NCBI GenBank assembly: GCA_016858145.1
Contig: JAEHOE010000136.1
Span: 282,560-346,559, forward strand
Direction: 5' to 3'
From: Edaphochlamys debaryana
Taxonomy: Eukaryota; Chlorophyta; Chlorophyceae; Chlamydomonadales
Length of the DNA: 64,000 nt
Shown here: in pieces, positions 55,901 through 64,000 of the stretch
Layout of the letters: every line of letters starts with the position of its first letter
Numbering within the stretch: the first letter of the stretch is position 1
Notes under the pieces: generated by a model
What the model saw: only the letters and a program-made list of their open reading frames with translations
Database searches by the model: none
Told to the model about the DNA's origin: nothing
Made by a program: the position numbers and the translations under genes

Positions 55901-58858
55901 GATGGACAGGTGAACCGCGCTGGCTCCCGCTCCGTCCGGGCTTTCCTGACGGGCCCTGTCGTGTCCTGCACTCTCGAGGCCTCCCACGTCACCGCTTTTA
56001 CACCCTCCTACCTTGACCCTCTTTTCCCCCTCCAGGTCAAGATCGCGGACTTCGGTCTGTCCATCGACTCCAAGCAGGAGATCGCCAACACACGGTGAGC
56101 CCGAGCGCCTGAAGAACACTTTCGACAAACCTGCTCCCCCTTTCGTCCTCAAGCCTCTTGCTTTGCTCACCCTCGGCCGCCAGCCCCGTACCCCTGGCAT
56201 TGTTCGCGCATTGGTTCGCCTCGCAAATCAGCACTCCCTTCCCCCCCCTCCCCCCTCTCTTCCCCTAGGCTGGGCACCATTGACTACCTGGCCCCCGAGA
56301 TCCTGGACTGCCCGGTCAAGCAGCACCCGGAGGACCACAAGGACAGACCCGACACCGGGTACACCAACAAGGTACGTGGGCGGAGGGTCGGGGGAAGCGG
56401 GGGCCGCGCTGGCCGGGCTCACGGCATGGAGCGGCGGTTCGGCTTACGATGCACCACCCGCCTGCCATTCTCCACTCCCCCACCATATTCTCATCGCCGC
56501 CACCCACCCCCAGGTGGACTGCTGGTCCGTAGGCGTGCTGGCCTACGAGCTGCTGGTGGGCGCACCGCCCTTCGCAGCGGTGAGCGCTGACAGGATGGGG
56601 AAACCATCGGGTTATCATTAAACCGGACCATCAAGGCTTCATCCCTCTTCCCTGCCCTTCCCTCCCTCCCTCCCAACCCCGCGCAGCCCACGGCCCAGGA
56701 GACGCTGCGCCTCATCCGCACCAAGCGGGTCGAGTACCCCACCTGGCTCTCCGCCGACAGCGTCAACTTCATGAGCAGGTGGGCGTGGCATTGCCGGTTG
56801 TCGGTTGGAGACTGGCGGTTGGTGGTTAGCGGGCGGGAACCAGCTTCCTAATCCTTCCTTCATTTCTCGGAAGCCCTCACCCCTTTTCCTGTCTCGCTCA
56901 TCGCCCGGCTCCCTCACCCCGCCTCGCCCCAACCCCCCTTCCTCCCCTCCCCCAAACCACCACCCCCCAGCGTGCTCGTCCGCAACCCCCTGGAGCGCCC
57001 CTCCATCGCCGAGCTGCTGCAGCACCCCTGGATCCTAAAGTACTCGCGCCGCGAGGGCGGCGGCCTGGCGCGCGCGCGGCACCGCATGCTGCAGCGCCGC
57101 CCCACCATGGACGGCGGCATGCTGGGCCGCAGCAACACGGTGAGGCGGGGTGGGGGTGCTGAACCTACCGTATGGGAGCAACGTGTAGTGCGTTCCTGGA
57201 CCGGGCATGCCCGGGCCTGCTGGGCTGAGTGGCGGCGGTGCCTTTCCGGGCGGGCAGGGCTGGCCTGTGGTCCGCTTGCTGTTGAACAGAACCTGGCCCT
57301 GAGCCTTGACTGGCGGCGGTGCCTTCCCAGGCGGAACCAATCCTGGCCCGAGTCTCCTTGCTCGAGGCCGGCGCATATTTCATGCACCTAGCCACCAACC
57401 CCCCTACCCCCTACCCCCCACTCCCCACCCCGCAGTCCGGCGACCTGGCCCCCCTGGTGGCGGCGCAGAAGCAGCAGCAGCTGCAGCAGCAGCAGATGGT
57501 GGCGGCGGCGCAGCAGCTCACCAGCCCCGCCGCCGCCGCCGCCGCCGTCAGCGCCGCCGCCGCCGCCGCCGCCGCGGCCGCCGGCGTCGGCACCGTCAGC
57601 GCCAAGGCCCTGGCGGCCGGCGGCGGCCACCTGCACTCGCCCCACCACGCGGGTGGCGGCGGCAACGGCGGCCACCCTCCCCACGCGCTGCAGCACTCGC
57701 ACACCTACGGCCACGGCCACGCGCTCACCGCCGGGCCCTATCACAGGTGGGCTAAGACCGGAAACGAGGGGTGGGGTGGGGAGGCGGGAGGTCAGGATGT
57801 CGGGGTGGGGGCGGCCGGCTAGGACGGACGCTCTCTTCGCTCGCCTCGGCCTAGGCCTAGGCTCACTGCTGTGCTGTGCTGCTTTACGAGACGGACGGAC
57901 GCAGAGCTGACACCCTGCGCACCTGTCGCCCCGCCACCCTGTGCGCTCCGCAGCAGCAACGGCGGCAGCGGCAGCCTGTCCGGCGGCGTCAGCATGCACT
58001 CCCAGCCGCTGCCCGTGATCCACCCGTCGGGCGGCAGCGCCTCCGCCGCCAGCCTCGCCCACGCCCACGCGCACGCCGCCGGCAACGGTAACGGTAATGG
58101 CAACGGTAACGGTTACGAGTCGGCGCACGGCATGGTGATCGGCAGCCCCGCCGGCGGCGGCGGCGGCCTTTACTCCGTGCCGCTGCCCGGCGGCGGCGGC
58201 GGCAGCAGCGGCGGCGCGGTGGTGCCGCCGCCGCCGGTGGCGGCGGCGCCGCAGGCGGTGGCGGCGGCGGCGCCCGCGGAGAAGAGCATCGGCAGCCTGA
58301 GCCGCAAGCTCAAGTTCTGGTCCGTGGCGACCGGCGGCAGCAGCGGCGGCGGCGGCGGCGGCGGCGCTCCCGCGCTGGAGGAGATGCGCACGCCGTCGGG
58401 GCGGGTCATCGCGCTGCCGCCGGTCAACGGCGGGCAGCAGGCCGCGCCCGCGCCCGCGCCGGGCCTCTTTGCCAGGTGCGAATCTCCGCACCCGCCTCCC
58501 CTTCGTCCGCCCCCTTGCCCCTCTTCCTCCCGCCTCACGCCCTCCGGATAACACCCTTTTCCCCCGCTTTCCCCCCCTCCCCTCCCCCCCCCCCATGCCC
58601 AGGCTGGTGCGACCCGGCAGCTCAAAGAACAACGCCGCCGCCGCCGTGCAGCCGCAGCCGCCGGCCGCCGCCGTGGCGGTGCTGGCGCCCGGGTCGCCGC
58701 GCGGCTCCAAGCGACCCATGGGGCTGCCCGAGGGCCTCGAGGGCGCCGCCGCCGCCTTCGCCAGCGGCGGCTCCGCCAGCGGCGCGGTGCCGCCGGTCAT
58801 CATGGACGCGCCCGGATCGCCCATGAGCCGGAAGGGCAGCCTGCTCAGGCCCGTGTAG
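52908..58858 (+). CDS. CALK: Aurora-like Ser/Thr protein kinase, probable CALK orthologue (cilia length/disassembly)
   Basis: Fifteen exons: 52908-52924, 53195-53305, 53442-53687, 54133-54186, 54891-55035, 55198-55311, 55544-55711, 56036-56094, 56269-56371, 56514-56579, 56687-56778, 56971-57139, 57436-57746, 57954-58475 and 58603-58858. All are GT-AG; 810 residues. Kinase motifs: KLMYNGAISIVYHAV in place of a normal glycine loop, VALKLYKR (Lys177), HRDIKPEN (Asp272), DFGLS (Asp290) and TRLGTIDYLAPEIL, the GT.DYL.PE signature of Aurora kinases. The tail (~360 residues) is Gln/Ala/Gly/His-rich. Chlamydomonas CALK, an Aurora-like kinase of flagellar shortening, has similar size and layout. The 54-base exon 54133-54186 can be skipped in frame. 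Orthology rests on remembered family features. Confidence 0.8.
55684..55960 (+). repeat. Tandem duplication of the kinase exon 7/intron 7 junction
   Basis: The last ~28 bases of exon 7 (encoding NMLLTNSFQ) with the following donor and G-rich intron start recur from 55814, about 130 bases later. The copy ends with GTGGGG as a donor. Downstream parts (ACAGGTG.TTCGCGTTGG versus ACAGGTGAACCGCGCTGG) are also similar, so the duplicated unit is ~130 bases. Confidence 0.85.
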
Positions 58859-61800
58859 AAGTGGGCCTGGCTTGGGCCTGGCGTGGGCTCGTGTGGGCCC
58901 TCAGAGACGGTTGGGGAGGATTGGTCCGGAAAGGCCGCGGTGGTGGGGAGGGATGCGTGGCGAAAGAGCGCGCAATGCGGTGTGAGACGGGATTTGGTTT
59001 GCCCGGCGCACGCGGGCGGCGGGTACTGGGGGGCGGAGGAGGCCTGAAGAGAGCGGAGTGGAGGGAGGGGCCTGGCACGGCGGTGCCGTGGCGTGGGATC
59101 GGACGGAGGGGCGTGAGCAACCCGCCATTGATTGGGGGCGGTCTGCGATTCGGGGCTTAGGTACGGGGCGCGGGCATCCTTTTTGCCGGCAGCCCCGGAA
59201 AGTAACGAGTATCTAGCAGCGAGTTTTGGCTGTGGGCAAAAGTGTGGAGGCGGGCGCAGGGGCCTTTTGCACTGGTCGAGGTGGCGAGTGCGTGTGCGAG
59301 AGGAACCCAACCCAAGGCGATCTTGAGCTATCGGCCAAAAGGGAACCGCAAGCTCACCTCGAGCGGCCAAAGCAAATCGGGGAGATTGAAGGATAATGGA
59401 GCCACGCAGTGGTGCTCCGTGGGGGTGTTTGGGGCAGCAGCCAGCTGCTAGCCCTTGGCTTGCGGCGTGCGTGTGCGCGCGTTTGTTGGCCCTTCCCCCC
59501 GCACTGCTATTGAGCATGGTTATTGCGCCTAAGGGGGGCCACTGGCACCATGGGAGTGAGGCACACAAGGAGCTGCCATAAGCAAAGGATTGAGAAGGCT
59601 AGGCGTGCGTGCCGCGTTTGGCAATCTGCGGCAACGGTAAAGCTTCTTTAGCCCCTGTCCTCACGCATGGACTGATCTGGGAAGGGTGTTCTGCGCTAGA
59701 CCTTTGCGAGCATAAGTCATTATCCGGAAATAAGATGAAAGGCTGCAGTACATGTTTCGCGGCTGCTGTCCGGTCGTGGGACCAGAGGCGCATGGAGATC
59801 ATGTGGGTCGGCTGCTTTGTGTGGCACGGGATTTAAGTCTGTACGGGCCCTCGTCCAACACTCGTCCTGCACTCGTCCAACATGTTCACATGCCTTCGGT
59901 TTGCTGGCTGAGACCACTGAGACGGAGGGGCGGCGTGCGCGCGGCTTCATTGCAGGGGCCCGGGCCTGGACCGGTGCAATGTTTTGTCCTTGTGTGGCCA
60001 CATTTGGGAGGTGGCCCAGGCCGCGCAAGGAAGCCTGCGGGCGACTGGCTTGGCCAGAGGGGGTGGGGCAGGAGGCAGGGGTGTTGCGCGCTCAGTCATT
60101 GCCGCGCTTGCAGAGCGAGGCGCGGGGTCGAGGGATGTGCGGTGCGAGGCAGCGCGAACTGGTGGGCCCGGCCCGACGTGTTGTGGTGGGGAATGCAGCC
60201 CTGTGGGCCCCTGTTTCATGGCCTTGCGATTGCGTGGGCTGACGAGCCGCGCACATGGAGAATGTTGAGGGAAGGAGCAAGGCAGGGCCGGAAGAGAAAG
60301 CGATCGAGAGAGAAACACCAGCTGCAGAGCTTGGACACGGAGGTTCGTTAGAGCCTGATGAGATGGGTGCTGGTACTGCGCTTTGCCGCTGCATTTAGGT
60401 AACTGCACCTGCAGGGGCGAGAGATGGGCAATTGGGCGGCTTCCGGCGGCGAGGCTCAAACCAGTTCATCTGTTTGGGTGGGTGTATGTGTGTGGCTGTC
60501 CACCTGCCAGGCCGAGCGTGTTTCGTAGCCCTGGTGGGAATCTGGCAGGCCGTTGCGAGGTGTTGGGGCCGCCGGGGCACGGGAGACGAGGGCACCGTTA
60601 TGCCATGGTTGAGTCGATGCGCTCCAGCTCAGCGCCGGGTGGTTTCTTATTGCGGGGCCAGGACGCTGCGTGCTACCCAGCCGCCGCCGCCTGATTCTGT
60701 GCTGGCTGGTCCTTTCAAGATACGTATCTATTCACAGGCCCTTGCTGCGCGCCTGCACAAGGTAGGCCGGCGGGCGATACGGGGTATGTACGGATGGAGG
60801 GCGTTTGCTGTGTGGGGATACCTCGTGCAGTCTGCTGGGGGCTTGCCGTCGTCTGTCCCGTGCAGCCTGTTTGTCATGTCATGAGTATGTTCATCTTTAT
60901 ACGGCGGTGCGCGCGGCTGAATAGCGGCACACAACGCGTACGTACAGTGCACCGCGCGCGCCCATGCACGCACGGCCATTACTCGAGCGCCTTGCCACTT
61001 GACTCCGACGGGAGCGCTCGGCAGCCTTCCTGGCCATGCTTACTGCTTACGTTATCGGGGCCAGCGAGCTGAGCGAGCGCTATCATTAGAATCCTACCTT
61101 CCTGTCTAGTCACCAGTTGTGTTGCTGCTGTGTGTGGGACTTCCGAGTGTGTCGGGCTGGAGGAATGGGCGGGTGGCGGCGGTGCTGCTGTGGCGCTGCC
61201 GGATGTGGCGGAGGCGAAGGCGACGGCTGGTGGGAGGCGGCGGGCGAGGTCGGTGTGGGCAGCTTGCTTGTGGATTGAGTCGCTGAGGGCAGCATGAGGA
61301 GCTCGCAGGACGGGACCGGGGCGAGGACCGGACCGACGCATGTGGCCCCGGGGAGCAAGGCACCGGGCAGAGCTAGCTGGATTGCGCGCGGGGGCGAGGC
61401 AGCCGGCGGCTGAATGCGCGTGTGCGTGCGTGGCGGGGGCAGTTGTGGCGATGCAGGGTGCGGGCGTGAGGCGCCTCAGTGCGTGGGTGCCCTGACACGA
61501 CCCCACAGACTCTCGATGGCCGTTGCACACGGGCGCGTGCTGCTGGCCGGGTGTGCGCGTGCTTGCTAGCTGTAATACATATGCTGTGCGCCATCCGTGC
61601 AGTCCCGCTGCCCCATCCATCCTCTATAGAGGACAACCAATGCCCAAGCCAGGCGCTACCTTACCTACCTCGCCCACGGCATGCGCGGGCCAATGCATAG
61701 CCAGTCAGGGGGGGGGGTAGGAACGAAACCCCCGGACATCACGCCGCAAAACCCCCAGACAGACCCCTGCCGTACAGCACGCACACGAGAATGCCGTACA

Positions 61801-62831
61801 CGGCCAAAATGTCAGCCATTTGTACGGATAGAACGGCTACAGACTGCTTGCCGTTGGTGCTTGCCGTTGGTGTGTAGACATTGACCATGCCATGGACCAG
61901 GGGCACCGTGACGTGGCCTACGCTCTGAAGCGTCCCGGGTGTTCCAAGCCGCGCGGGGGGCAGTCTTGTACTGAGCCGCCATATAGGCTCACAAGCAGGT
62001 ACTTGGCAGTCCACAGGGTTGGACTTGGGGTCGCCTGCCGCCCTGGGTCCCTCGTCCTGCTGCCCTGGACCCCCCGTCCCGCAATCAACCCGGCCCCTTG
62101 GCCCGCCCCCTGGGCCCCGGCACTACGCCCCGTGCGTTGTCCATAATACCCCCGAGGCCCTGGGCCCGGAACACCCACTCGGAATTACATACCAAAAGCA
62201 TCACAGATAGCCAGACCAACAAGTCAACTGGGCAGGGGTAGGGGCCAGCATGGGCTCCCAGGAGCCACACCCCTCCTGCTGTTCCGGCGAATGCCAGCAT
62301 GGACGGCTTCAGAACGTGAAGGGGACGGGACACGGCGGGAGGCAGCGAGGTATCCTTGCAGTGTTACAGCGTGCCAGTCCTACCGCCTCAGGACCCAAAC
62401 AAGTACTTGCCAGCCCTGTCCACGGGCCTCAGGCCCACAGCGCTTTGTACCTCTACCTATGCAGCTGCCTAGTAGCTAGGCGTTACTAGCGTTACCCAGG
62501 CTCCATCTATGTGTGCTACCTGAAGTGACTTGAGTCCTGCAGTGCGTGGGCCACCAGGTGCACCAGACCACCTCCGAGCCGAAGCAAGCATTTAGCGTGT
62601 AGCGCTATACCGCCCTGACACGCACGCTATGACAGTGTTCAAATGAATACAGGGACTGCTTCAGCCCCTTGAGTCCAACTCCTTCTTGGGCCCAGCCTTG
62701 CAGGCCCCGAGTCACCAGGCATCCTGCTCCCGGTCTCACAATCCCTCTTCAGTTCCACCAGAATTGTTCACATGCACAATGCCGCCCATGCTCAAACCTC
62801 AAATACTCATACCATTACAACCCGGTCACGT
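58859..62831. other. Long intergenic region, no gene supported
   Basis: Nearly 4 kb. I checked both strands for exon chains, tRNA-like folds and repeats and found none I can support. Single TGTAA motifs lie at 61571-61575 (+) and 62185-62189 (-). The base composition is less extreme than in the genes. Confidence 0.45.
62185..62189 (-). terminator. Candidate TGTAA signal for the proline-rich protein gene
   Basis: TTACA on the plus strand, 643 bases downstream of the minus-strand stop. A closer TTACA at 62815-62819 is only 13 bases from the stop. Confidence 0.4.
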
Positions 62832-64000
62832 TTAGGTGGCCCTGAGGCGGGGCGAGCGGGGCGCCTTGGGCGGACTCGGGGGCCGCGGCGGGTGCGGCGG
62901 GCGGGGCGGGCGGCTTGGTGTCGACGGCGGCTCGGGGGTGGCGGGGTGACGGGGCGGGTTGGGTGGGCGGACCGGCGGCCGCGGCGCTGCCGGCGGCAGG
63001 ATGTGCTCGCACTGGCAGCACTCGAGCGACAGCTCAAACGTGTTGCGGACGAAGGAGTCGCCCTCGGTGCCAAACACCTGCGTTGGGAGGAGCAGGCGGA
63101 GGGGGGGGGGAGGGTCAGTGAGAAGGTCTTGACAACAACAAACACAGCTACTCACGGGAAGCGGCGGATGAAAGTTAGAGGAAGCTGGTGTGGCATGCTA
63201 ACAAGATCGGGGCCCACCTTGTTCCCGTAGTGGAAGGGCTCGCACGCGCCGGCGTCCGATGTGTACATCTCGTCCGTGATCCGCACGTACTGCCTGAAGC
63301 CGTTGTCGTACGGGCACTGCACGATGTCGGGCGTGATGGGGAACTCGATGGTCGTGGCCTGAGAGGGAGGGCGAAGATCAAGAGGGAAGGTTGAGGTCAG
63401 CAAAGGTGCCTTGTCGATCACTTGCGCTTCGTGCAAACAGTAGGCAAGGGGGACTGCCTCAACTGCCCTCCGACCTCGCTGCCCTCCTCACCTTGCCGTC
63501 GATGTCGCAGTCCTCGTGCGAAACCTCGCTGCGGCCGCTCAGGCGCGCGCCCGCAGGCCCGTCGATGTGGTCAAGCGTGGTCACCAGGTTGGGCATGTCC
63601 CACCGCGCTCCGTAGCGGTCGACTCCGCTGGTGTTGCGGAACCACACGCCGCGCTCCAAGTGGTTGGCCACGACCAGGCGCGGCACGGAGGCGCCGGTGA
63701 GGTCGTTGTGGATGTAGACGACCTTGTCGCCGATGCGGACGCCCGCTGCGTTGGTGGCGTCGAGCCGCACCTGGGGCTGGTCGTGGCCGAAGCACAGGCA
63801 CTGGGCTGCGGGGCGCAAGGAGGGAGAAACAGGGGATACGGGTAAGAAGGTGCAAGGCGTAGGTGCAAGGCGTAGGTGCAAACCCAGTCAGTGTTGGGAA
63901 GACAAGCACTTCCAGGCCCTCATGACTGTAACGGACATTGCTGCCTCCTCAAGCCTTCGTGATACCATCACTTACCAAGACCAGGCGGAGGGGGCGGCGG
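62832..64000 (-). CDS. Proline-rich, cysteine-containing probable extracellular protein, 3' part
   Basis: Four exons are visible on the minus strand: >64000-63976, 63805-63492, 63358-63218 and 63077-62832. All are GT-AG and phase-consistent; 241 residues in the window. The first exon reads PPPPPPGL. A ~180-residue globular domain follows, with spaced cysteines: AQCLCFGHDQPQVRLDATNA, then KVVYIHNDLTGASVPRLVV, EDCDIDGK, VQCPYDNGFRQYVRITDEMY, ACEPFHYGNK and SLECCQCEH. The C-terminus is a ~45-residue Pro/Arg/Ser tail with PPSP and PRPP repeats. Pro-rich spacers around a Cys domain are typical of volvocine cell-wall or matrix hydroxyproline-rich glycoproteins. The globular domain itself is not one I recognise, and it does not look like a pherophorin domain. 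The gene starts upstream of the window, so no signal peptide can be seen. Confidence 0.65.

Noticed and set aside
57388..59568. 726-codon minus-strand open frame opposite the kinase 3' end
   Set aside because: It is antisense to Gly/Ala/Gln repeats in verified kinase exons and introns. It shows no domain and no splice logic.
61739..62333. Two minus-strand readings with hydrophobic stretches (ADILAVYGILVCVLYG; PVDLLVWLSVMLLVCN)
   Set aside because: Briefly considered as membrane-protein remnants (V-ATPase proteolipid-like). The similarity is too short, the frames do not connect and no splice sites support them.
1..64000. CRISPR arrays, bacterial operons, prophage or integrated virus
   Set aside because: Direct repeats here are microsatellites, minisatellites or duplicated junctions. 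Gene structure is eukaryotic throughout, and no capsid, terminase or integrase is visible.

Overview
This window is nuclear DNA from a volvocine-type green alga (Chlorophyta, Chlamydomonadales). The evidence is very high GC content, genes cut into many short exons, TGTAA polyadenylation signals, Gly/Ser/Ala/Gln-rich insertions in proteins, and a gene set that includes an Aurora-like kinase resembling Chlamydomonas CALK, plastid-targeted enzymes and a proline-rich wall-type protein. I rebuilt exon chains by hand. Almost all junctions keep reading phase and agree with family alignments recalled from memory; no search was run.

Layout: 1-1511 (+) is the 3' end of a TBC1D15/GYP7-like RabGAP. 2912-5880 (+) is ribosomal protein L7. 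7020-10479 (+) is a large helical protein with a C-terminal MYND finger and an apparent frameshift in a Gly/Ser repeat. 11700-13949 (-) is CCB2, a cytochrome b6f heme-ci assembly factor. 15032-18045 (-) is a Tat-targeted lumenal TPR protein. 18851-22467 (+) is VTE3, the tocopherol/plastoquinone methyltransferase. 23597-28611 (+) is bifunctional PURH. CCB2, the TPR protein and VTE3 form a block of three thylakoid/plastid genes.

From 28612 to 36700 the DNA is accessory in character. It has low-complexity sequence and two copies, about 4.9 kb apart, of a ~1.7-kb segment carrying a small coiled-coil gene plus the 3' end of the next gene. Between the copies lie a broken gene with 'HPDV...HY..HG..EGR.WP' repeats and a coiled-coil ORF1-like, mobile-element-type ORF. 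36709-47898 (-) is a 25-exon FIG4/SAC-type phosphoinositide phosphatase. It shares a 244-bp divergent promoter region with mitochondrial COX6A (48143-49517, +). 51165-52280 (+) is an unrecognised gene with a damaged splice acceptor. 52908-58858 (+) is the Aurora-like kinase. 62832-64000 (-) is the 3' end of a proline-rich, cysteine-containing, probably extracellular protein.

The most unusual signals concern splicing. There are about six well-supported GC-AG introns, five of them in the FIG4-like gene. Exon-intron junctions are repeatedly tandem-duplicated inside neighbouring introns, in four genes. One junction is duplicated in inverted orientation around a FIG4 exon. Introns start G-rich and end C-rich, so they could fold end to end.
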